From Thermohalobaculum sp039026295 (lineage in GTDB: Bacteria > Pseudomonadota > Alphaproteobacteria > Rhodobacterales > Rhodobacteraceae), in the NCBI GenBank assembly GCA_039026295.1, contig JBCCMP010000311.1, positions 1-6,248 on the forward strand: 6,248 bases of DNA, in the 5' to 3' direction. Positions within the stretch are counted from its first letter, which is position 1. Every line of letters begins with the position of its first letter. A model generated the notes under the pieces. It searched no databases. It saw only the letters and a program-made list of their open reading frames with translations, and was not told the origin of the DNA. Positions 1-5,761 of this stretch are shown here, piece after piece. A program made the position numbers and the translations under genes.

Positions 1-171
1 ATGGTCTCGCCGCATATCGCAGGCGGCACCCATTCGGCGGTGGCGACGATGGCCGAATACGCGGCGACGCAACTGATCGATATCTGCGCAGGCAAGGCCC
101 CGGCCCGTCCGGTGAACCCCGAGGTTCTGCCGAAGTTCGAACGGCGCAGAACTGAGATTCTGGGCGTCTGA
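1..171 (+). CDS. D-isomer-specific 2-hydroxyacid dehydrogenase, C-terminal end (partial)
   Basis: Only the last 56 codons are present; frame 1 is open from the left edge and stops with TGA at 169-171. The peptide begins with the segment SPHIAGGTH, which matches the S/TPHxxG motif carrying the catalytic acid/base histidine of D-2-hydroxyacid dehydrogenases (His5 of the visible part). It is followed by the usual closing helix (MAEYAATQLIDI) and a VNPEVLP tail, typical of phosphoglycerate-dehydrogenase-like members that reduce 2-oxo acids or oxidise D-2-hydroxy acids with NAD(P)H/NAD(P). The ATG at position 1 is almost certainly an internal Met, because the Rossmann domain and the catalytic Arg and Glu would lie upstream of the window. 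A GC-rich hairpin follows 16 bp after the stop. The exact substrate cannot be read from this fragment. A second, complete member of the family lies at 4770-5753. Confidence 0.85.
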   Translation: MVSPHIAGGTHSAVATMAEYAATQLIDICAGKAPARPVNPEVLPKFERRRTEILGV

Positions 172-187
172 TCACGATCATCCCGGA

Positions 188-200
188 CGCGGGGACCGCG
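188..200 (+). terminator. GC-rich hairpin after the first gene (weak terminator candidate)
   Basis: A perfect inverted repeat, CGCGG-GGA-CCGCG, begins 16 bp after the stop codon at 171. It could fold in the transcript of the partial dehydrogenase as a 5-bp stem with a 3-nt loop. No run of T follows, so it is not a classical intrinsic terminator. It may only stabilise the 3' end or mark a pause site. The rest of 172-260 shows no convincing promoter for the GMC gene downstream, and read-through from the first gene into it is possible. Confidence 0.25.
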
Positions 201-270
201 ACAACACTCCTCACATTCCCGGCTTGATCCCGCGCCTGCACCCGGCCACCCTTGCAGAAAAGGGGGGATC

Positions 271-1866
271 ATGGACGCCACCTACGACTACATCATCTGC
301 GGCGCGGGCTCGGCAGGCTGTGTTCTGGCCAACAGGCTGTCAGAGGACCCGGCGAACCGGGTCCTGCTGCTGGAGCAGGGCGGCAATGACAGGGCGTTCT
401 GGTCAAGGATGCCGATCGGCTATTACAGATCGGTCTATGACACCACCATGTCACGGACCTTCGTGACAGAGCCGTCCGAGGGGTCTGCAGGGCGCTCGAT
501 CAACTGGCCGCGGGGCAAGATGCTGGGCGGGTCATCGTCGATCAACGGGCTCATTTTCATCCGCGGACAGCATCAGGACTTCGACGATTGGGAGGCGATG
601 GGCGCCACCGGCTGGGCTTTCCGCGATTGCCTGCCGCATTTCCGGCGGCTCGAGGGGTATGAGGGAGGCGAAAGCCAGTACCGGGGCGGACTTGGACCCC
701 TGAAGGTGACCGATCTCAACTCGGAATCCGAGGCGAACGATGCCTGGCTTCAGGCAGCCCAGGACTGGGGCCTGCCGGAAAACCTCGATTTCAATGCGGA
801 GACGACCCATGGTGCCGGGCGCTATCAGCTCAGCATCGATGGTCGCTGGCGGTCCTCTGCGTCCCGGGCGTTTCTGAAGCCAGCGCGCAAAAGGCCCAAC
901 CTTATGGTCGAGACCGAGGCATTGGTCGACAAGGTGCTGTTCGAAGGCACACGCGCAAGCGCGGTGCGCTGGGTCGGGCCCCAGGGGGCCGTGGTATCTT
1001 CCGCCGGCAGGATCATCCTGTCGGCCGGATCACTGCAATCACCGCAGATCCTGCAACTCTCCGGGGTCGGACCCGCCGAGCTTCTGCGTTCGCTGGACAT
1101 CCCGGTCGTGCGCGATGCGCCAGAGGTCGGCGCAAACCTGCAGGACCACTATCAGATGCGGCTGATCCAACGCCTGAACCGGCCGATCTCGCTGAACACT
1201 CAGGTGCGCAATCCGGTCGCCCTGGCCAGGATGGCCTGGGACTGGGCCGTTCATGCCCGCGGGCCGCTGACCGTCGGCGCCGGGCAGATCGGCGCGGCGC
1301 TGGCCACCAGCCATTCACCCGACGGCCGTCCCGATGTCCAGATCATGGCCATGCCCCTGTCGATCGACGCACCGGACAAGCCGCTGCACAAATACGCGGG
1401 GTTCACCTCGCTTCTCTGGCAGTGCCATCCGAAAAGCCGCGGCACGCTTCAGATCACCTCGACAGATGCGCGCAAACAGGCGCGGATCCAGCCGAACTAC
1501 CTCAGCGACCCGCACGACCAGAAGGTGATGGTCGAAGGTTTGCAGGCATTGCGCGAGATAAACGCGCAGCCTGCCTTCAAGGCGTTGTGGGAGGAAGAGG
1601 TGTTTCCGGGCACTTCGGTCGAAACGGAAGACGAAATCCTGACCTGCATCCGCGAGAACGCATCGACCGTCTATCACCCCGTCGGCACCTGCCGGATGGG
1701 CACAGATGACGATGCGGTGGTCAATCCCGATCTGGCCGTGAACGGGATAGATGGCCTTTATGTCTGCGATGCCTCGGTTATGCCGCAGATCACATCGGCC
1801 AACACGAATGCGGCCAGTCTGATGATCGGCGAAAAGGGCGCAGCCCACATCCTGGCGGCGGGGTGA
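271..1866 (+). CDS. GMC family FAD-dependent oxidoreductase (choline dehydrogenase-like alcohol dehydrogenase)
   Basis: A 531-residue flavoprotein of normal length for bacterial GMC (glucose-methanol-choline) oxidoreductases, which oxidise alcohols to carbonyls using FAD. The N-terminal dinucleotide-binding fold shows GAGSAG at residues 11-16 and the adenosine-ribose-binding acidic residue Glu35 (LLLEQGG). GMC signature 1 is PRGKMLGGSSSIN from about 80 to 92, and signature 2 is GSLQSPQILQLSGVG at 253-267. The C-terminal GMC domain runs from about 389 to 525 and holds the active-site His469 (YHPVGTCRMG) and the partner Asn513 (NTNAAS), the His/Asn pair seen in choline-oxidase-type members. There is no signal peptide, so it is probably cytoplasmic or peripheral to the membrane. 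The start is set by a strong AGGGGGG ribosome-binding site at 261-267. It is co-directional with the partial dehydrogenase upstream (99-bp gap) and runs head-on into the SDR gene 4 bp after its stop. The sequence resembles BetA and polyethylene-glycol or alkanol dehydrogenases; the substrate is unknown. Confidence 0.95.
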   Translation: MDATYDYIICGAGSAGCVLANRLSEDPANRVLLLEQGGNDRAFWSRMPIGYYRSVYDTTMSRTFVTEPSEGSAGRSINWPRGKMLGGSSSINGLIFIRGQHQDFDDWEAMGATGWAFRDCLPHFRRLEGYEGGESQYRGGLGPLKVTDLNSESEANDAWLQAAQDWGLPENLDFNAETTHGAGRYQLSIDGRWRSSASRAFLKPARKRPNLMVETEALVDKVLFEGTRASAVRWVGPQGAVVSSAGRIILSAGSLQSPQILQLSGVGPAELLRSLDIPVVRDAPEVGANLQDHYQMRLIQRLNRPISLNTQVRNPVALARMAWDWAVHARGPLTVGAGQIGAALATSHSPDGRPDVQIMAMPLSIDAPDKPLHKYAGFTSLLWQCHPKSRGTLQITSTDARKQARIQPNYLSDPHDQKVMVEGLQALREINAQPAFKALWEEEVFPGTSVETEDEILTCIRENASTVYHPVGTCRMGTDDDAVVNPDLAVNGIDGLYVCDASVMPQITSANTNAASLMIGEKGAAHILAAG

Positions 1867-1870
1867 GCGC

Positions 1871-2641
1871 CTAGTTGGGCATCAGGCCGCCGTCGATGTG
1901 GATCGCCTGACCGGTGACATTGCGCGCCGCGTCAGATGTCAGATAGGCGACCATCTCGCCGACTTCCTCGATTGTGTTGCTGCGCCGGGTCGGGACGGTC
2001 TGCAGGGTCCGCTCGCGGATCTCGGCAACTGGTACGCCCTGCGCTTCGGCATCGCGTTCCACCAGATTGCGGTAGATCTCGGTTTCCGTGATGCCGGGGC
2101 AGATGGCATTCACGGTGATCCCGTGCGGCCCCAGCCGGTGGGCGGCCATTTTCGTCATGGTGACGACCGCCCCTTTGGATGCCGCATAGATTGCATTCGA
2201 TGCGTTGTGATAACCGCGCGCCGCGACAGAGGCATTGTTGACGATCGCCCCGCCTGTCTCCAGCATCGCCCGGGCGGCGGCCTGCTGGCAGAAAAAGACA
2301 CCCTTCGCATTGACGTCCATGATGCGATCCCAGTCAGCTTCTGTCAGATCCATCAGATCCGCGCGGCGCGTCACGCCCGCATTATTGACCATGACATCCA
2401 GCCGTCCGTGATCGGCGATTGCAGCGGCAATTCCGGCGTCGATGTGACCCAGATCGGTGACATCCACCACAACGCTTTCAAAATGGCCGCCACTCGCGGA
2501 GATATCGGCCGAGGCTTTGGCCAGCGCATCGTCGTCCACGTCCCACCCGATGACAAGATCGCCGCGCCGCGCAAGCACCCTAGCAATCCCAAGACCGATC
2601 CCCTTGGCGGCGCCTGTCACGATTGAGACTTTTGCGCTCAT
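1871..2641 (-). CDS. SDR family oxidoreductase (classical short-chain dehydrogenase/reductase)
   Basis: A 256-residue classical SDR, usual length for FabG-like and polyol/alcohol dehydrogenases. The nucleotide-binding motif TGAAKGIG lies at residues 9-16. Asp34 at the end of beta-strand 2 (IGWDVDD) favours NAD(H) over NADP(H). Asp60 (VVDVTD), NNAG at 86-89, and a full catalytic tetrad Asn111, Ser138, Tyr152 and Lys156 (YAASK) are present, followed by Pro182-Gly183 and the C-terminal IDGG at 249-252. The enzyme should be an active cytoplasmic oxidoreductase acting on a hydroxyl or keto group; the substrate cannot be named. The start is well fixed: an in-frame TAG lies directly upstream of the ATG, and a GGGGA ribosome-binding site sits at 2645-2649. 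The gene converges with the GMC gene (4-bp gap) and is divergent from the LuxR-like gene. A 3-oxoacyl-ACP reductase role is an alternative, but the NAD-type Asp and the catabolic neighbours argue for an alcohol or sugar-derivative dehydrogenase. Confidence 0.95.
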   Translation of the reverse strand: MSAKVSIVTGAAKGIGLGIARVLARRGDLVIGWDVDDDALAKASADISASGGHFESVVVDVTDLGHIDAGIAAAIADHGRLDVMVNNAGVTRRADLMDLTEADWDRIMDVNAKGVFFCQQAAARAMLETGGAIVNNASVAARGYHNASNAIYAASKGAVVTMTKMAAHRLGPHGITVNAICPGITETEIYRNLVERDAEAQGVPVAEIRERTLQTVPTRRSNTIEEVGEMVAYLTSDAARNVTGQAIHIDGGLMPN

Positions 2642-2667
2642 CTATCCCCGCTGTTCAGGTGTCGATC

Positions 2668-2677
2668 ATCGGCCGAT
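2668..2677. promoter_or_regulatory. Perfect 10-bp palindrome ATCGGCCGAT upstream of the SDR gene
   Basis: ATCGGCCGAT is identical to its reverse complement and lies 27 bp upstream of the SDR start codon. It falls within the predicted leader of the SDR transcript if the promoter at 2703-2731 is real. Its place suits a repressor operator, but it is short, GC-rich and could be a chance palindrome. No known operator consensus is claimed. Confidence 0.25.
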
Positions 2678-2702
2678 CTGGGTGACTGCGCCCGCACAAA
2701 AC

Positions 2703-2731
2703 AGGCTAGCCGGAACGCCTCGTGCTGTCCA
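2703..2731 (-). promoter_or_regulatory. Candidate sigma70-type promoter for the SDR gene
   Basis: On the minus strand the hexamer TGGACA (2726-2731, five of six matches to TTGACA) is separated by 17 bp from TAGCCT (2703-2708, three of six matches to TATAAT). This would start transcription near 2696 and give a leader of about 55 nt before the SDR ATG at 2641. That leader would include the palindrome at 2668-2677. The -10 match is poor, so this remains only a candidate. Confidence 0.3.
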
Positions 2732-2791
2732 ATCTCTGGCCGCGAACCCTGCGCCCGACGCATGATCCGGTAAACATCAGCCTGTTCCTGA

Positions 2792-2810
2792 GGTGCGTCG
2801 CCGACGCGCC
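2792..2810. promoter_or_regulatory. 19-bp dyad GGTGCGTCGCCGACGCGCC, operator candidate
   Basis: The site has nine-base arms around a single central base. The inner six bases on each side pair perfectly (GCGTCG / CGACGC) and so do the outer two (GG / CC); the one exception is T2794 opposite G2808. The single-base spacer makes it a poor RNA hairpin but a good shape for a dimeric DNA-binding protein. It lies about 150 bp from the SDR start and about 195 bp from the LuxR-like start, so it could serve either promoter or both. The bound protein is unknown; the LuxR-like protein next door is an obvious but unproven candidate. Confidence 0.35.
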
Positions 2811-3004
2811 GGTGCCCGGATTCTGATCAGCAAGCCACGTATCGAATAGGCGATGAACAATTAAAAGGTGTAGATCATGGCTCGCGTCTGTCGCACTTTG
2901 CGAATATACAGAGGCGTTGCAGTGGGCTGGGGGCATGATCCTTTCGGGGATGCGCTGCGGGTTGGTTTCTGATCTGCCGGTGCATTCCGGAGAGCGAAGG
3001 ATCG

Positions 3005-3907
3005 ATGCATCTGACATCGTCTGCATTGCCCCGCTTGCATGCCCTGTTCAGCGCGCCGAGCCTGACGGGGGAGGTTCTTTCGCGCGCAGCGAAAGACAGC
3101 GACGCGGCCTTTGCGGCATTTCATTGCGGCACGATCGCTGAACTATCGTTGAATGGCGCGCCGCAAAGCATGGTTGTCTCGATCCAGGAGCTGGACGATC
3201 GATCGCGGATCACCGGCTTTGTGAAAGCGGTCTGCCACGGTTTCGATCCGGGCACACCACAGCTCTATCTGGAAATGGCGCATCTCGACCACTGGACGCA
3301 TCTGGACAACGTGATGCCGGGCACGGTGGTTTCAAACACCGATCACATGGCCATGGAGGCTTGGGAGAGAACCGAGTTCTTCCAGAAGTTCCGTCACAGG
3401 ATTGGGTCGCGCCAGACCGCGATCGTTCATTTCGAGATCCCTGATGTCCACGGCCGGATCCTGAAGTTCCTCTACGATTCCGGCGAGGGGCGCCTGCTGA
3501 CGCCAGGGCTCAGCAAGGACGACATCGAGTTCGCCTCGGTCCCGTTCATGGTCTGCTGGATGATGCGTTGTGATTTCATCGATGAAGCAACAGCCCGGCG
3601 GTGGCTGTCCATGCTGTCAGGGCTCAGCCCGACGCAGTTGTTTTTTCTGCGCGATCTGGCGAATTCGACGGGTTATGACCCTGCCGTATCCGCCGCGCGC
3701 ATTGGCCTGACGCGGGATGATCTGCTCCGCCAGATGGCCGCGGCGCCTCAGTTGGTTTTCCAGTCAGCGGACCGGCTGGGTCCAAAGGACATGGACGCCG
3801 AGCGGATGGCGGCCCTGGCGCAGGGCTTCAGCTTTCTACAGATGACCGGACGCCCGGTCACCCGGGCGCAACTCGATCTGGTTGCGCACCCCTTCAAGCG
3901 GCATTGA
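3005..3907 (+). CDS. Putative LuxR-like transcriptional regulator with imperfect HTH and C-terminal extension
   Basis: A 300-residue soluble protein with no signal peptide or membrane segment. The first 200 residues resemble the GAF/PAS-like sensory half of alphaproteobacterial LuxR-type proteins, notably the stretch around residues 104-135 (MPGTVVSNTDH, then WERTEFFQKFRHRIGSRQ), where relatives show a 'PG(T)V...SEFY..FLRP.G' pattern. Residues 207-244 (LSPTQLFFLRDLA ... RIGLTRDDLLRQM) follow the spacing of a LuxR helix-turn-helix (LTPREREVLxLxA ... LGLSxxTVxxHL). The typical EREVL segment is replaced by TQLFFL, and about two extra residues lie in the middle. A further tail of about 56 residues follows, where normal LuxR proteins end. 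The Trp/Tyr/Asp pattern of acyl-homoserine-lactone sensors is not seen, so quorum sensing is unlikely. The start has a GAAGG ribosome-binding site at 2996-3000. The gene is divergent from the SDR gene and ends 3 bp from the DLH gene. DNA binding is inferred from weak similarity; a non-DNA-binding relative is possible. Confidence 0.6.
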   Translation: MHLTSSALPRLHALFSAPSLTGEVLSRAAKDSDAAFAAFHCGTIAELSLNGAPQSMVVSIQELDDRSRITGFVKAVCHGFDPGTPQLYLEMAHLDHWTHLDNVMPGTVVSNTDHMAMEAWERTEFFQKFRHRIGSRQTAIVHFEIPDVHGRILKFLYDSGEGRLLTPGLSKDDIEFASVPFMVCWMMRCDFIDEATARRWLSMLSGLSPTQLFFLRDLANSTGYDPAVSAARIGLTRDDLLRQMAAAPQLVFQSADRLGPKDMDAERMAALAQGFSFLQMTGRPVTRAQLDLVAHPFKRH

Positions 3908-3910
3908 AAA

Positions 3911-4663
3911 TCATCGCCCCCGCAGCGCGCGGTCGTAGAGGGCGAACTGCCGCTCCCAATGCCGCTCTCCGGCAGGTTTCACATAGGCAGGCCGCTGCGA
4001 AAACGCGAACCCGTGATCCGTGCCCGGATAGCTTTCGACCCGATAGGTGCAGCCTGCCGCATCCAGGTGACCGGGCAGTGCATCGACAATGTCCTGCGGG
4101 ACATGAGAATCTGTCTCGGCAAAGGCGAGGTACATCTCGCCCTTGATTTGTGCAGCTTTCAGATGCGGCGAGTCGGGTTGATCGGTGATAATCCCAACGC
4201 CGTAGAAGGATGCGATCGCCGCGAAATCATCCGGGAAAGCCGCGCCGACGGACATGACGTATTGCCCGGACATGCAGTACCCGACGCATCCCACGGGGCC
4301 GGGTGCAGCAGCGGCATCGCCGCGTATGTGGTCCAGCATCGGGCCGGTATCGGACACGACCAGCCCGTTGTTGATCGACCGCATCGCGGCGAACATTTTA
4401 TCCATCTCCGCCGGATCTTCGCGAATGCGGCTCAGGTCGAAGCCGTAATTCCCCTCGGTCCCCGTGCGGTAGTACATGTTCGGCAGCATGACATAGTACC
4501 CGACCGTCCCGATCCGGCGGGCCATGTCGCGCAGTTCCTCGCGAATGCCGGGGGCGTCCATGTACATGATGATCGCCGGATGCGGGCCGCCTTCCTCCGG
4601 ATGGGTGATGAAGCAGTCCATCTGACCGTCCGGTGTCGTCAGTATGATGTCTTTTTCCTGCAT
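3911..4663 (-). CDS. Dienelactone hydrolase family alpha/beta-hydrolase
   Basis: A 250-residue alpha/beta-hydrolase close in length to carboxymethylenebutenolidase. The family hydrolyses dienelactones and other activated esters or lactones through a Cys-Asp-His triad. The triad is visible: Cys130 in the nucleophile elbow GYCMSGQ, Asp185 in AETDSHVP, and His217 in TDHGFAF. Asp36 (MDAPGI) appears to occupy the place of the conserved Glu36 (EIFGVN in the classical enzyme), which holds the Cys in the resting enzyme. No signal peptide is present, so it is cytoplasmic. The open frame extends 42 codons further upstream, but that part has no family similarity; the chosen ATG has a GGGAGGA ribosome-binding site at 4668-4674 and is followed directly by the family's N-terminal strand (DIILTTPDGQMDCFITHP). 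It is divergent from the second dehydrogenase and converges with the LuxR-like gene (3-bp gap). Many relatives have no known substrate, so dienelactone itself is not claimed. Confidence 0.9.
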   Translation of the reverse strand: MQEKDIILTTPDGQMDCFITHPEEGGPHPAIIMYMDAPGIREELRDMARRIGTVGYYVMLPNMYYRTGTEGNYGFDLSRIREDPAEMDKMFAAMRSINNGLVVSDTGPMLDHIRGDAAAAPGPVGCVGYCMSGQYVMSVGAAFPDDFAAIASFYGVGIITDQPDSPHLKAAQIKGEMYLAFAETDSHVPQDIVDALPGHLDAAGCTYRVESYPGTDHGFAFSQRPAYVKPAGERHWERQFALYDRALRGR

Positions 4664-4680
4664 CGGGTCCTCCCTGTTGA

Positions 4681-4709
4681 AGCATACGGTGACACCGGGC
4701 TGCTGTGCA
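4681..4709 (-). promoter_or_regulatory. Candidate promoter for the dienelactone hydrolase gene
   Basis: On the minus strand TGCACA (4704-4709, four of six matches to TTGACA) and TATGCT (4681-4686, four of six to TATAAT) are spaced by 17 bp. Transcription would begin only a few bases before the GGGAGGA ribosome-binding site, giving a very short leader. The fit is modest, and another promoter farther upstream, overlapping the dehydrogenase start region, is possible. Confidence 0.25.
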
Positions 4710-4734
4710 GGCAAGGGCTGGTTGTCCGCGCTGG

Positions 4735-4749
4735 AGAACGCTAGAACGC
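4735..4749. repeat. Short tandem direct repeat AGAACGC-T-AGAACGC in the divergent promoter region
   Basis: The heptamer AGAACGC occurs at 4735-4741 and again at 4743-4749, an 8-bp period. It lies 20 to 35 bp upstream of the dehydrogenase ATG, where core promoter elements or a regulator site would be expected. It could be a pair of half-sites or a chance repeat. Confidence 0.3.
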
Positions 4750-4769
4750 GGCGGAAGAGAGGACCTGCC

Positions 4770-5753
4770 ATGCCCAGAACCGTTGCCATGTTCGAAGGGG
4801 TCTATCCCCTGATAAAGGACCGCCTGGATGCACTCGGGCTGGATATCGACGTGATCACCTTCGATGCTGACGGGCGGTTCGGGCCGGACAGGTTGGCCCC
4901 CGGTGAGATGCGGCTGGATTATCTTTGGTTCTCCTCCCGCCAGGGGAAGCTCGGCATGAAACAGCCCGATGCCTTTGCCATGGCGCTTGCGTGCCAGCAT
5001 GTGGGTGTCCTGCAGACCTACAATGCCGGGCTGGACGATCCCTTCTATGCCCGGATGGCCGCAAACGGCACCCGGCTGTCGAACTCTTCGGCCCAAGGGG
5101 TTGCGATAGCGGAATATGTGATCGGTCAGGTCATGTCCGTGTTGCAACCCATCGCATTGCAACGCCAGCAGCAGGCAGAGAAACGCTGGCGCATCACGCC
5201 GTTCCGCGAGATCTCTCAGACCAATTGGCTGATTGTGGGTTTCGGGCCGATAGGCACGGCAATCGCCAAGCGCGTGAAGGCATTCGAGGCCGGTGTCATG
5301 GCCGTGCGGCGCAGCCCAGTGCCCGACCGCAATGTTGACCGCATGGGCACGGCCACAGATCTGGTGGAAATGCTGGCCGAGGCGGATGTTGTTGTTCTTG
5401 CCTGTCCGCTGAACGATGCGACACGCGGGCTGGCAGGCCCCGATTTTTTTGCTGCGCTGAAACCGGGCGCGATCCTGATCAACATTGCCCGCGGCGGCGT
5501 GGTCGATGATGCAGCGCTGCTGGCCGCGCTGGAGAACGGCACTGTCGAGACCGCGATCCTTGATGTCTTCGGGGCCGAGCCATTGCCGGAAGATGACCCG
5601 TACTGGACCCATCCGAAGGTTCGGCTGACGCCGCATACTTCATTTGCCGGGGATGGCGGGACAGGCCGCTGGGATCAGCTTTTTCTGGACAATATCGCGC
5701 GTTTTATGCGCGGTGAACGCTTGATCCGAGAGGTCGACCCCGGGGACCTGTAG
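4770..5753 (+). CDS. D-isomer-specific 2-hydroxyacid dehydrogenase, probably NADP(H)-preferring (glyoxylate/hydroxypyruvate reductase-like)
   Basis: A 327-residue cytoplasmic enzyme of usual family length, reversibly reducing a 2-oxo acid to the D-2-hydroxy acid. The N-terminal substrate domain includes the loop TYNAGLDDPF at about residues 87-96 and the segment VAIAEYVIG. The Rossmann motif GFGPIG is at 157-162. Strand 2 ends with Arg180-Arg181-Ser (VMAVRRSP) where NAD-specific members carry an Asp, which points to NADP(H). The catalytic residues are all present: Arg241 (NIARGGVVDD), Glu270 (FGAEPLP) and His289 (TPHTSFAG). The frame is open for 42 codons upstream of the chosen ATG, but that part has no family similarity, and AGAGAGGA at 4756-4763 gives a good ribosome-binding site with a 6-base spacer. 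The gene diverges from the DLH gene across 106 bp. The likely substrate is a small 2-oxo acid such as glyoxylate or hydroxypyruvate; this is inference from coenzyme type and family. Confidence 0.92.
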   Translation: MPRTVAMFEGVYPLIKDRLDALGLDIDVITFDADGRFGPDRLAPGEMRLDYLWFSSRQGKLGMKQPDAFAMALACQHVGVLQTYNAGLDDPFYARMAANGTRLSNSSAQGVAIAEYVIGQVMSVLQPIALQRQQQAEKRWRITPFREISQTNWLIVGFGPIGTAIAKRVKAFEAGVMAVRRSPVPDRNVDRMGTATDLVEMLAEADVVVLACPLNDATRGLAGPDFFAALKPGAILINIARGGVVDDAALLAALENGTVETAILDVFGAEPLPEDDPYWTHPKVRLTPHTSFAGDGGTGRWDQLFLDNIARFMRGERLIREVDPGDL

Positions 5754-5761
5754 ACTTTTTT
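5731..5761 (+). terminator. Weak terminator candidate at the end of the second dehydrogenase gene
   Basis: AGGTC (5731-5735) and GACCT (5745-5749) can pair around a GC-rich loop, and a run of six T follows at 5756-5761. The stem overlaps the last codons, and six bases separate it from the T run, so the geometry is not that of a classical intrinsic terminator. A second small hairpin, TGGCC-GTG-GGCCA at 5772-5784, lies just downstream without a T tail. Confidence 0.3.

Larger units (their letters stand above)
2642..3004. other. Divergent intergenic region between the SDR and LuxR-like genes
   Basis: This 363-bp stretch carries no convincing gene; the short open frames in it overlap one another and lack recognisable motifs. 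It must hold the promoters of both flanking genes. Several short dyads stand out: ATCGGCCGAT (2668-2677), a 19-bp near-perfect dyad (2792-2810) and CTGATCAG (2823-2830). A locally AT-rich patch (about 2855-2868, AACAATTAAAA) and a TATACA hexamer (2905-2910) lie on the side of the LuxR-like gene, but no matching -35 box is visible at 17 bp from the latter. The region is far longer than the other gaps in the window, which fits a regulatory hub. Confidence 0.6.

Noticed and set aside
166..182. TGATC-AC-GATCA inverted repeat overlapping the first stop codon
   Set aside because: Five-base arms that overlap a coding end are too short to separate from chance, and no promoter is visible around them.
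1315..1848. A 177-codon open frame on the minus strand
   Set aside because: It is antisense to the C-terminal domain of the GMC oxidoreductase and has no family features.
1898..2626. A 242-codon open frame on the plus strand
   Set aside because: It is the antisense shadow of the SDR gene, whose motifs and fixed start leave no doubt about the coding strand.
2706..3124. Small minus-strand open frames in and beyond the divergent intergenic region
   Set aside because: They overlap each other and the start of the LuxR-like gene, lack ribosome-binding sites and have no motif.
3959..4744. A 261-codon open frame on the plus strand
   Set aside because: It is antisense to the dienelactone hydrolase gene, which has the complete Cys-Asp-His triad; the shadow has no recognisable domain.
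4664..4789. An upstream ATG for the dienelactone hydrolase (at 4789), and likewise for the dehydrogenase (at 4644)
   Set aside because: Both extensions add 42 residues without family similarity and would make the two divergent genes overlap; the inner starts have clear ribosome-binding sites and family-like N-termini.
4398..5636. A 412-codon open frame on the minus strand opposite the second dehydrogenase
   Set aside because: It lies antisense to a gene with full catalytic motifs, runs out of frame into the DLH gene, has a His/Arg/Gly-rich composition typical of antisense shadows in GC-rich DNA, and shows no family motif.
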